Positions 54,101 to 64,000 of a stretch of 64,000 nt of DNA are shown here, one piece after another. How positions within the stretch are numbered: position 1 is the stretch's first letter; each line of letters opens with the position of its first letter. The translations under genes were made by a program, and so were the position numbers. The notes beneath the pieces are model-generated. The model searched no databases and had not been told where the DNA came from. It was given only the letters and a program-made list of their open reading frames with translations. Origin of the DNA: Haemonchus contortus. Lineage: Eukaryota > Nematoda > Chromadorea > Rhabditida > Trichostrongylidae. The stretch spans positions 30,277,299-30,341,298 of the forward strand of contig LS997567.1 of the NCBI GenBank assembly GCA_000469685.2, written 5' to 3'.

Positions 54101-55842
54101 CATAAATGATATTGAAGGCACATCCGCAAAAGAAGACAGAAGGTACAATCAATCGACTCAGCAAAGCAGGATTGAGGAAATCATCCTTTCAGAGTATCTA
54201 TGCCGAAGAGGTTGGATTCCATATTTCTAGTAGTGGCTATCGGCATGTGTTTTTTATGTCCGACATTTGGCTCAGCCATGTACCTTTGCAACAACGGGCT
54301 AAGAATCTGTGAAAGAGGGTTATCAGTGGGAGGGTTTTGTGGCATCATATAAATGCCACTTATTTTCCGCTGTACTGATTACCAAGGGGTTGTGAGACCG
54401 AATACGAAAACCACGTGAGCACCCTGCCAAGGTTCATCGCGTTAAGCTCGTTGGTGCTATTCAGCCTTGAGCATCACTTCTGCCGGTATGACCTCGTAGC
54501 ATGCATTTCTGAGGCTTGCAGGGCTGATTGTGGCATAATGTGTGTATCCATTCGTATGAAGGTCACTGCGACAAAAACCCACATTCTCTTATTCAAACAC
54601 ATTTTCTAAAGATTAAAAACAAAGAAAATAAAAATGACAACAATGGAGGATAATATGCAGTAGTTTCTGACCATGCCAATATACCGCTCGCCAGCGATTG
54701 GGCGGCTTTGCCATCCTTCTCAAATCTCACACACTCAAACACATTATGCATGTTAGAATGAACCATTTCCATAGATTATCGAACAACATTGTTTCAATAT
54801 TCGGAGTGCATTCTCACCAATAAGCAAGACCGAACGTCTCTCCCGAAAACCCAGCGATGGATGACACAGCGACTATATGACCAGAGTTCCTTTCCTCCAT
54901 CGGTCCGATGAAAGCTCGAATTGTCTTAAAGCAGCAAGTAAGTTCATGTATCACTGAGAGCTCAATTTATTATTTATTTATATAAGATTATTTATAGAAT
55001 TATTTATGTAAGATTATTTATAAAAACATCAAAAAGGCGACGGCAAGCGGGATCCCGGTAATGTAAATGATAGAGCACAATGCCCGGAAAGCACAAGTAC
55101 GTAGTACAATCGAATCCCGTCCAAGACTGAAGTTTTGTCCATGAATCGCCAACCTTGCGAGACTTTCGGAACGCACACTGCGGCGATATAACAGCAGTTA
55201 AAGAAAACATCAAGTCGAGACGAGCTCGATTTATGTTTCACTTATAACCTTGCCTTATTTTCCACCTCAAGCAGCCCTTTCTTGGGGAATCTTCATCACG
55301 TAGAGCCACCTGATTCGATTACTGCTCGAGAATTACAGCCTTCATAGGTCGCGACTGGCACTAACTGATCAACTAGGTCTGTCTGAAGGGGCCACCGATT
55401 AAGCGCCTTCAATTCGAACTTGTTCGTTCTTGCATACGCAATTGCGCGATGGAACACGAGAGCTACACTTAACAAACTATCTACGCTACTGAAGCTAAGA
55501 AAGAAAACTGATATCATCAATGGTTTTGACAGCGAAATAACGCAGTTATTCGTCTCCAATTTACAACGCCTCCCTTGCGAGGGAAATTTCGGTGCACCCG
55601 TGAATTGACACAGCAACGACTTAAAAGTCGTATTTTTGAGAGAGGTCATCTTGAAACCCCACTACCAGTGTGAGGCTCCTCTCCTAATAACAAAGCTGAA
55701 TAATTCATACTATTCTGCATAACGCAATACATGCGCCTGCTGGTTTGTTGATGTGTTGTGCGCGCACGCGCGTGTGCGTGTGGAACGGTGCGTCTGTGCC
55801 AGTGTGCCTCTGTCGGGTGGGATGAAGTGGTGCGTCAAATGT
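54101..55842. other. Unassigned interval
   Basis: No gene recognised. There is an A/T-rich repeat of ttatttata(ta)agatt near 54967-55025 and a CG/GT-rich stretch near 55757-55790. Plus frame 55420-55608 (ALNKLSTLLKLRKK-like, then ITQLFVSNLQRLPCEGNF before a stop) is protein-like but not identifiable. Confidence 0.35.
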
Positions 55843-56484
55843 AAGGTATCACCTGTATCACCTGTCGTCCCGTTGATCGTCGATTTCCTCGAGCTGGCGC
55901 TAGTAACGTCTCCATTCGTCCCTGTCACGAGCCAGAGTGGTCCTATGAATCGCTCCAGGGGCACGAGGATCAACATTCCTCACGTCCAGAGCTTTAGTGA
56001 AGAAGTCTGACCATCTCGTTGGCGGCCGTCCAGGAGTCGTTTGATGTCTCGAGGAATCCAGTCAGTAACCACCCTGGTCCAATGGTCATCACAATATCGC
56101 ATAACGTGTCCGGCTCACCTGATCTTCGATTTCATGGCGTATTCAACGGCATCCCGGATCTTCGTTCGTTGACGGAGCTCGGATCTCCGGATTCCCTTCT
56201 GCACTTGCGTGTACAGGGAAATTCCGAGCATCGTCCTTTCCAAAGCGTGTTGAGTAACGCTGACAGCATGCTCATCCTGCTTTCGTACAGTCCAAGTCTC
56301 TGAGACGTACGTCAAAGCAGGAAGAACAGCAGCGTCGAAAAGGTGAGCGCGGAGCTGCATGTTCTTTGTCCTCTTCACTACTCCCTCGATATTCTTGAAT
56401 GCTCCCCACGCGGCGGGTTTTCTTTTGCACAGCTCCGGAGCTAGGTCGTTCATCATGTTAACTTCCCGACCTAGATACACATAG

Positions 56485-57674
56485 CTAGAGCATCCGGAGA
56501 TATTCTTTCCGTTTAGCGTGAAAGGGAGCATCAGGTGCCAATCCGTTTTTCATGAACGTCGTCTTCTTTAGGTTCAGTCTCAATCCGATCTTTCCACAAG
56601 CATTGTCGAACTCGGCCAGCATTCGTTCTGCCTGCTTGATGTTCAGTGTTATGAGCACGATGTCGTCCGCAAAGCGGAGGTGACGTAGATAGCGGCCGTC
56701 GACCTTCACCCCCAAGTCTTTCCTATTCCAAATGATGCATGATATTTTCGGGAGCGGTACTGAAAAGTTTGGGCTAAATGGTGTCGCCCTGCCGGACACA
56801 TCTCTTCACGTTGATAATGACTTCCCTGTAGAAATGTGAAATCCTGGTCGTGAAGTTGTCGTAGAGCTCACTAAGCATCCTTACATGTATATTGAGTAAG
56901 AACACCCTGGTTGCCCAGGGCTTCGATTACCGCTTCTGCCTCGACAGTGTCGAAGGTTTTCTTCAAATCGATGAGCGTAAGACATAACGGCATTTTGTAC
57001 TCTCACGATACTTCAGTGAGTCGTGTAAGAGTGTGGATATGATCGATTGTGCTGAACCCTCTCCGAAACCCTGCTTGCTCGCATGGTTGTCCTTCATCTA
57101 ATATTCTGCCAACCTTGTTTAGGATGACGCGAGGGAAAAGCTTATAGATTACAGACAGCAGGCAGATTGGGCGATAATTGCCGATATCGTCTGGATCTCC
57201 CTTTTTGTACAGCAAAACAGTCTCGCTAGTTTCCCACGATGTGGGCACTTTGCATTCCGACAGGTACCGCGTGAAGAGCCTAGACAGAGTTCCGACGATA
57301 ACTGGTGGAAGACTCTTCAGATGTTCTGGTTTGATCCTATCGGGACCGGGCGTCGTACAGTTCCTCATCGACGTGATGGCATGTCGTATTTCGGAAGGGA
57401 GAACCGAAGGAGCTATATATTCGTCCTGCCTAAGATGGTGGGTAGGCAGGTAGACGTGGCTGTCAAAGAGATCCGTGTAGAAGTCGTTGATGACCTTCTT
57501 CATTGCCCTCCGAGATGCAGTAACTGTTCCGTTAGGACGACGAAGGGAAGTCATCTTGGTCTTGCAATTGGCGAAGCTCCGTCGGGCTTTGCGAATGCTC
57601 TTTCCGGCTTCGACGGCTTCTCCATAACTGCTGCTCTTCTCTCTTTCAGATCTTCCTTTATCGCTTCTCTGCAT
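56485..57674 (-). pseudogene. RTE-5 reverse transcriptase
   Basis: AVEAGKSIRKARRSFANCKT, RRPNGTVTASRRAMKK, PGPDRIKPEHLKSLPPVIVG, VPTSWETSETVLLYKKGDPD, DIGNYRPICLLSVIYKLFPR and CEQAGFRRGFSTIDHIHTLT are in one frame (57674-57003). The next part (LCLTLIDLKKTFDTVEAEAV) and RQGDTIXPKLFS are in other frames, and FADDIVLITLNIKQAERMLA follows with the catalytic FADD at 56662-56673. The domain order fits RTE. Two or three shifts separate it from a working enzyme. Confidence 0.85.
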
Positions 57675-57782
57675 AGCTCCGCATAGCGCAAGTTCGGACG
57701 TTTGTTGGTGATTGCGTGCAGCTCGCGCGAACTCTACGCTGGCGTATCAGCTCGAGAGTCTTCGAAGAGAGTCGTCTCTTGG

Positions 57783-58538
57783 CTACTTGTAGACTCTCTG
57801 CTTTCTTAGCTTCTTATCGTGAAGATGATCGACGAGTCGGCTGTACTCTTCATCGATGTTGTCGATAACGGAATCTTTGCATTCACTCACAAGAGGAGCG
57901 AAGTGGTCCCAGCTGATAGAAGTTTTGGGGCTTCGTTTCTCTCCACGCACTGAGGAGCAGAATCTAGCGCGGAGGAGACGATGGTCCGATTTCGTGTAGA
58001 ACTTCGGAACAACAGCGACATCAGTCAGGCATAGCCTCCGATAGAAGATGATGTGGTCTATTTCATCATGGAACTGTTCACCAGGTGACTCCCATGTCCA
58101 TCGCAAATGAGAGGGTTTCTGGAACTGCGAGTTACCATGGATGGTGTGGGTTGACATGATGAACTCGGACAGCTTTTCACCCAGCTCATTCCATTCCATC
58201 CCATGAGTTCCGATGTGAAGCTCTTCAGCCGTACTTCTGGGGCCAACCTTGGTCTTGAAATCCCGACGAGTTCGAAGAGAGGATGGCCTTCCCTGTAGAG
58301 CCTCTCCAGATCCATTTGAAACGCTTCCAACTCCTCTTCTTCGTAGCTCTATGTTGGCGCGTAGGCAACGAAGATGGTCACAGCTGGGGTTGAGCCACAT
58401 CTTCTTAATCACAAACGTCCGACTCGGGTTGTTAGGCTCTCCGATGACGTCATACTTGATCTTCCTAGCTTGCATCATCAGGTCTTCTATACACGCTTCC
58501 GATGCAAGCGTCCGTGCGTTGAAAGTACAGATCGCCAT
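57783..58538 (-). pseudogene. RTE-5 AP endonuclease with internal deletion
   Basis: MAICTFNARTLASEACIEDL at the start, then ARKIKYDVIG joined directly to EPNNPSRTFVIKKMWLNPS; RTE-1 has about 55 more residues at this point (GTWDSRGVGGVGALVNTHLA), so the core catalytic Glu region is lost. A further shortening joins EALQGRPSSLR to FKTKVGPRS. The C-terminal half is good: EQFHDEIDHIIFYRR, FYTKSDHRLLRARF with the SDH catalytic motif, and EEYSRLVDHLHDKKLRKQR. It remains open in one frame, which suggests the deletions were in frame or recent. Confidence 0.85.
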
Positions 58539-59071
58539 CTTATTCCTTCTCCGTTTGGGCAGCCTGTTTTGGCCCTGAGATTTTAGCAGTCTCTCCCGAG
58601 CGGTCCTACCCAACGCTGCCGTATTGGGGGCTCCCTCAGGTTCAGGGGATGAGGCCCATTTTTATTACTGTTTTTGGCGTGCGAATTTCCCATCGTGTAG
58701 CATGTCAGGCTCTGACGTGGGGGGTTGGACGAGAGGCTTCGTTTTTATAGGCGGCCCAGAATCGCCTCCCAGATACTTCCCAGTCACTCGAATGCAAGCT
58801 TTTGGCCGAGTCGATGGGCAGGATACCAACTGCACCCACAGACTCTGCACACACTTATGCGTGGATACGCCTGCAAGAAACAGAGGGTATATCGACCCAG
58901 CACATCAAGGAGTCCATCCCCTGGATCCGCCTGCGTCTCTGAGCAAGTACCGGTGACTTTTGGTCGGCGATTAATTCCCCTATCCGCCACCTGGGGACGC
59001 CCTACGTAGCCTCTTCACTAACCGGTTGGGGATCCTTCAGTGAGAGAGAACTCAGTGAAGGAGATCCGTAG

Positions 59072-60202
59072 CAGATGGAAAGTAAATTCGGAAATTCAGA
59101 ACCCCCAATTTCCCTGACCTTGGTCAATCCTGAGCCCGGACTAAACAACTCGAAGACGAACCTCGACTGGTCTACGACTGCGATATCATGAGATCTTATA
59201 AGACCTTATGCTTATACAAATGAGTAGTGTCTTTTTTATGATGTTCTATGAAAATGGAAACTATTTGAACAACTCGCACAAATCAAAATGTAGTGAAGTC
59301 TTGGACAGAGACGTTCCGTCTACCCTAATACTCAAACACATCACAGCATATCAGGAAATTTTATAATGTCGCAATCAATCGACCAGCTCGAGATTCAACT
59401 TCAATTTTCTTGTTCCAGATTGTGAAACGTTAGAACGGGGCGATAACAGAACCGATCAAAAAGAGCTTCATGGTCAAACGCTCAGCACAATTTTCAATGG
59501 GTTTCAACGCTAGCCGGCTTTCAGCTCACAGCTCACAGTGGGCAAAGAAGTTTGTGTCAAGGAGTCCGATCATCGTAAATAATCGTAGAGATTTTGATCA
59601 TCAAATATTCACAGGCTCCGTTCTCAGTGGACATTGTTCCTAACAGTCTTTTTCGGATGAACCTGTGACTCCAGGGATAGCAGAATATGCTGTCTGGTCA
59701 AAAAACGGCCTAGATAGTGCGCAAGAAGTACCCAAAACTGGCTAAGCGTATGTACAGGGAGCGAGCTCTTACGACATTGCAGAGGCTATAGAAGTTGCGG
59801 ATTTCACACCGGATACACTTGTTGCGGTAGGCAGCCCAGTGTAGCCAGCTGTCGCAACGGCACCCATATTTGGACAGCACGGCCAAGTATCCTTTCCATG
59901 CAATTAATGTGTTGAATTCCTAACTTCACTCTTCTTTGAAGACTCATATTTCTCGGAAAACGCTTCCTTCCGAGTTTTCTTCGCTTCTTTTTCACAGTAA
60001 TGAACTATCACTTCCGTTATTTGACTGAAACTAGCTACCTCATAATTGTCGCGAACAATGCTTCTAAAGAAGCAAGGAATAATCAGTGAGTTATATTATC
60101 GCTCATGCAAGTGATATGCCTGTTGAGTGTACACCTTCGAGAACCACGGGAGAAATCTGGACTACTGCGGAGATTCTGGCACATAGTCCTTCACGATCAA
60201 TC
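59072..60202. other. Unassigned interval
   Basis: No gene or known repeat recognised. The minus frame 59804-59995 is Lys/Arg-rich but lacks a motif. Confidence 0.35.
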
Positions 60203-60204
60203 TA

Positions 60205-60780
60205 TTAGGTTGGTGCATAATTATTGCGGATTATTACAACAAATTTTATTTAAAGAAACGGTAAAAATATCTGACAAAGACATGTCCAAATAATTGCTCT
60301 GAGAGGTATCCACCATCTACGTCAAGCACTGCTTCCCATTTGCTGGGCGGTCGGACTCCACACACAAAAAAGTTTCGATTCTGAGAGGCGATCCACACCT
60401 TGATACCAGCCATCAAGTCGTCATTTGCTTTGTGAGTTCTGTTTGTTGGCCAACTTTCCAACAAGCGGTTGACGCGATAATCCATATAGGAAATCCTGTC
60501 GGTGGGTATGTCAGATGTAGGAGCAGATTCCGTTTCTTTCTTGGCTATGGGTTAATGTTCCATCGCCGAAATGTTTGTTGAGATCGCGAAATGGCTCCGC
60601 CACCTTCTGAACTCTCTCGGAGTAGAAGCGCATAATTTGTCGGATACGAAGATAACTTTCTAGCTCATTTTTGTTAAGGTAATTAAGAAAAATTTTCTAT
60701 GAAAACCCCGAACTAAATGGTCAGATTGTATCAACAGAAAAGGAGCCGCGAAAATCCGCAATAATTATGAATCAACCCAA
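60205..60780 (-). mobile_element. Deleted mariner-like element, 576 bp
   Basis: Terminal inverted repeats ttaggttggtgcataattat (60205) and, in complement, ttgggttgattcataattat (ending 60780), each followed by tgcgga. TA flanks both sides (60203-60204, 60781-60782). The ends resemble the TTAGGTTGGTGCAAAAGTAA type known from human Made1/Hsmar1. Only the C-terminal end of a transposase remains inside, so it is a deletion derivative. It is a different mariner lineage from the one at 48813-51330. Confidence 0.85.
60246..60485 (-). pseudogene. Mariner transposase C-terminal remnant
   Basis: NDDLMAGIKVWIASQNRNFF, then PSKWEAVLDVDGGYLSEQL, matches the end of mariner transposases (a G-I-x-x-W helix and the W-E-x-x-x-x-x-D-G-x-Y motif). 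The DNA-binding and catalytic parts are deleted. Confidence 0.75.
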
Positions 60781-60782
60781 TA

Positions 60783-61679
60783 ATATTAGGTCATCTCATT
60801 CAGAGGCCCAATACAATTGTTAGGAATGTTAGAGTGGAGGAACGATGGGGCTCCGTCGACAGTGATTCGAATCAAAGGCTGTACAGTTTTCCATGCCATG
60901 GCATGATTTCGGCGCCTGGAACAGAAAAGTCTAGTTTTCTAATGAGGCGTCGTGAGAGGAATATCTGCCGCCCAATTTAATCATGAGCCGGATTAACAAT
61001 TGCAAGGCACGGAGTTCCACAAGTCCAATGTCGAAAACGTGGTGCCATTGTTAGCGAAGAACAGATACAATGGAAAGCTGAAGCTGTTCTCATAATGTTC
61101 AATGTGCACACAAATATCTGGAAGACGGAATTAATAGTCGAGTGGTAAAGCGCAGTAACTAGATCATGTTGAACTTCCCCACAGGAACGAAATCCCCGCC
61201 GTGACCGTAGAAGGAACTGTGCTCGAAGAACTGAAGACGGAGCAGTTGTGTGTCTAGGTAGCTTAGTTTCTTCAAAAGCCGGAGTTCAAGAACGAAATGG
61301 CGCTTACAGTGACGTCACCTGACTCCAAACGAGCACTTATCATTGTTATAGAATTTTAGGGTCTGCTGTTTTGCCGACTGATTCAAAAAAATTCGTCACT
61401 GCTGAAGTGCATCACCAGTCACTCGACAATTGGATGACAGCATGAAATTACTATAGTCTTTTTTGACCATGCCAAGCCTCACGCAGCTCGAATTACACGG
61501 CAGTTCTCCGGAGAAAAGATATCAAAGCCATGATACAGCCGCTGTATTTGCCCGATCTACCACCGTGCGACCTCAACTGTTGTGGTCAACGGAAGGCACG
61601 AGCCAGTGGAGTCGCCTCGATAAATGGTCGTCCAGAAGTATCAGTAGCAGCGAGCGATATCCTACTCGTACTTGGTGAT
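60783..61679 (+). pseudogene. Second mariner transposase relic
   Basis: From about 61375: DSKKFVTAEVHHQSLDNWM, then SLVFFDHAKPHAARIT in the position of the catalytic HDNARPH block (Asp retained as FDHAKPH), and PLYLPDLPPCDLN in the position of the PYSPDLSPCD block with the third Asp. Frames change at least twice and the N-terminal half (60783-61250) is unrecognisable, so that part of the interval is only tentatively included. Confidence 0.6.
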
Positions 61680-64000
61680 GAAAAGAACTGTGTGCCCGAT
61701 GCTAAGTAGATGATGGGAATGAGTCGATGACAACAGTGTGGTATACTCTGCCTACCACTGAAGCACCAACTTCTTATACCCTTCTGCTGCTCATTTTATT
61801 CGAATAGAGGCTTGCAAACTTTGGATGAGATGGCCTAGTAGATAACCTCATACGGCCCGGGTAAGATGCTGCCCACATTGGGTAGGAGGTGAGCGAAATG
61901 AGCGCTACCGAAATAGAAGTACGTAGGGCCGAGCCAAATGGAAATAAAAGTTGAATTAGCGAATGATGGGAATACAACCTTGGACATCAGATTGCCTGGG
62001 CAACAGAGTGGGTGTGGCCGTAACCCGAACCCATCAAAGTTTTTCAAGAAGGTTCCAAGCTTTGGTAAGGAAATTCATCAAGTTAAGTAGAGAAGGAGAG
62101 GTAAAACCTCGTGGTGTGGCGGAGTGGCCATTTAAGTGCAAAGCTGGAAGTGGACAGAAATAGAATAGGCCAGATAGAAAGTGTTGGTCTGGTATCGCTC
62201 AATCAATACCAATAAGCATCGGAGCGCAGTTGCCCAAGTGTCCAACAGTGATAATTAATATCTATTTGTTGTTCAATCGACCAGTTGAATATATTTTCTT
62301 TCCCTCAAGATTTATAGTGTTCGAGCATCAAGGACATTACAAATATCTGATGTCGGAATATCGAATATCTGATTTCGGACAATCACTAATTATAAGTGTC
62401 AAGTTACTGCGTCATTACACAAGCATTTGCCACCCATAGAACGGAGTAATCAGGTATGGTGTGAATTCCGCTACAAGGATCTCTTAACCGACAAGTATCA
62501 TTTTTATGTCCAAATGACCGGTTGTTCACAGCTTCTCTCCCTTCAGAGGTAGAAATTCTAACTCAGATGAAATAACTATTATTATTTATATTATTTTAAC
62601 TAAAAGTGCGCTGCAGAGATATCGGTTCGTAATAGAGGCGCAGTTGCGATTATTCTAAGGTATCGTGTTTTAAGCGAGTAGTGGAAGCGATAGTCCGGAA
62701 TAGTGCAAAAGTGGCGGAAGAAAACGCGGAAATCGGCGAATTCAGAGGAATGGTAGGCTCCGACGAAGCAGTAAAACTGGGGATAAGACGAGAATGTGAC
62801 GGCAAAGGTCGAATGGAAGAGTTCAGAAGAGCTTTCTGGATATGGCCATTTTTCAACTCAGCGTCTCTTGTGCTATCTTTGAGGGTCACGGGTTCATCTC
62901 TTAGGAAAATCCTTTTAGGTATTACCATCGTGAACTGTACCTCTCATTAAAAGTTTAGTATTGAAAACAAAGCCCATATAAGTGAAAAATTAGTGCTGTA
63001 GGCTAGCGGCTATCGGTGCAGACTTCGATAAAAAATGTAGAGGGGAGGGGCACCCATCACAAGTTAGTATATCAAGAAATGAACTTAGTCTACGTGCTGA
63101 TCCATATTATACTATCACTGTACCAGAGGCGAAGAGAGTGAAGGGCACCGACAATCTGTGCTCTTTTACGTGGTTCCAGCCACGGAAATGTAGTTTTTCA
63201 ATTCAGCCTAAGTAGATAGGAACACCTGGATGGATGAGATGATTATCTCGTGCAGAAAAAAAGAAAGAAAACTTGTCCAATGCGATGCTCCTTCCCTAAT
63301 GAAATTTGATTAGAAACTGGCATGTCCCTGCTGCATCACGGCATAACACGTTTCATTGAGTTTATTCTTTGTTATACTAACATTGTGATAGTTGGCCCCA
63401 CAACTACATCTCTACTCAGACTTCTAACAATGCTTCCATTGCTCGCTTGGCAGTAATAGACAAGGAAAGCAGTTTCAATCGGGGGTACGTTGCAGTGATA
63501 TCCGATGATGGTCTGTACTAATCGAAAACTACGTTTAAGCTCAACGCATATCAATGCGACTTCTGATGAGTTATCCCATTGCTCTCCCTACAGTGATGGA
63601 CAAGCAAGGTAGCATATCAATTCGAGAATCCATGATTTTATGAGTGAAAATAGCCTTATAATTTCGAACCACAGTTCGAGTTCAGACGAACAGTGGAAGA
63701 GGTGGCCTGGATCAGATTGCTCCTGCAAAATATATCAGGAAAACTGGCCACTGAAAAGTCGAGATTTTGTGTTGCCATGGGGATCTACGGCCTGAAAGTT
63801 GCACATGGGAGCTTAAATCGGCTAGCCCACCCACCATAAGTTTAATGAGCGGGCTACTATGCTTCAACATTTACGGCTCTACTTCGAACGGTGTTCTCAG
63901 GTGGCAGCGTCATATATCAACTTCTCTTTTCAGTACATAGTATGCAGGCTAAATGTCGTAAACTGTGACTTTAAGATGTGGAAACTCACATTTATAGTGC
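61680..64000. other. Unassigned interval to window end
   Basis: No gene or element recognised over 2.3 kb. The plus frame 62681-62950 (AKVAEENAEIGEFRGMVGSD) is protein-like but unassignable. A sequence like one end of the TTAA MITE (atcgtgaactgtac, then attaa) lies at 62927-62950 without a visible partner. A gtggcggagtggcc at about 62116 resembles a tRNA A box but has no B box. Confidence 0.35.

Larger units (their letters stand above)
55843..59071 (-). mobile_element. RTE-5: best preserved RTE retrotransposon in the window
   Basis: 5' end at about 59071 with the hairpin sequence (ggatccttcagtgag with ctcagtgaaggagatcc). The leader is related to those of RTE-1 and RTE-4. The endonuclease starts at 58538, the RT ends near 56480, and the 3' end carries two tatcacctg units (55846-55863). 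Two long open stretches remain (57783-58613 and 57003-57674) but a deletion in the endonuclease and a few shifts inactivate it. Confidence 0.9.

Noticed and set aside
62105..62160. tRNA-like gtggcggagtggcc
   Set aside because: No B box and no cloverleaf; probably chance.

Overview
The window is eukaryotic and dominated by repeats. Coding sequence is broken by stops and frameshifts, there are spliceosomal-type exon borders, and no operons or Shine-Dalgarno sites are seen. RTE-clade non-LTR retrotransposons, canonical GIY-YIG Penelope-like elements (PLEs), mariner elements, tRNA-derived SINE-like units and a very long tetranucleotide array all sit in 64 kb. The RTE protein style (AP endonuclease starting MAICTFNARTL) and the overall mix suggest a parasitic nematode, most likely a strongylid such as a hookworm. 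That placement is inference from family resemblance.

Layout: 1-2.7 kb, decayed PLE-B (inverted 3' fragment joined to a plus-strand copy). 3.2-4.2 kb, about 960 bp of TCTG repeats with a short tail; parts of the same repeat lie at 1-57 and 5.5 kb. 8.2-12.3 kb, two RTE remnants, one nearly full length. 12.56-12.95 kb, a fold-back repeat. 13.48-19.19 kb, the centrepiece: a young composite PLE-A insertion flanked by a 12-nt target-site duplication, with an inverted truncated copy, a tandem truncated copy and a full-length copy whose 890-codon RT/GIY-YIG ORF is intact. 19.2-21.5 kb, RTE-2. 22.1-23.1 kb, PLE-D tail. 23.1-28.7 kb, mostly unrecognised, possible host exons on the minus strand. 28.8-30.6 kb, PLE-E. 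31.2 kb, one short-chain dehydrogenase exon (minus), the only host-gene piece assignable to a family. 32.4-33.4 kb, PLE-F. 35.9-37.7 kb, RTE-6. 38.7-41.4 kb, PLE-G with a 565-bp TTAA-flanked MITE inside. 42.2-45.15 kb, PLE-C, full length, one nonsense codon, 12-nt target-site duplication. 45.4-52.3 kb, a nest: PLE-A relics on both sides of RTE-4, which holds a mariner three codons after its RT FADD box, which itself holds a SINE-like unit. 52.7 kb, an unrecognised host exon. 53.1-54.1 kb, a SINE pair in inverted orientation. 55.8-59.1 kb, RTE-5. 60.2-61.7 kb, mariner remnants. 61.7-64 kb, nothing recognised.

How the parts relate: each PLE unit reads [pLTR with hammerhead-like motif] - [ORF beginning M-P-R-F-x5-T-W] - [RT with YIDD] - [Cys-rich motif] - [GIY-YIG] - [pLTR], and several copies run on from one unit into the start of the next, as expected of PLE tandem organisation. 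The hammerhead-like motifs recur in divergent PLE families with compensating stem changes. I found no clearly new biological system. The most informative items are the PLE-A composite and its empty-site paralogue, the hammerhead covariation, and the MITE and mariner nests, where removing the insert restores the host element.
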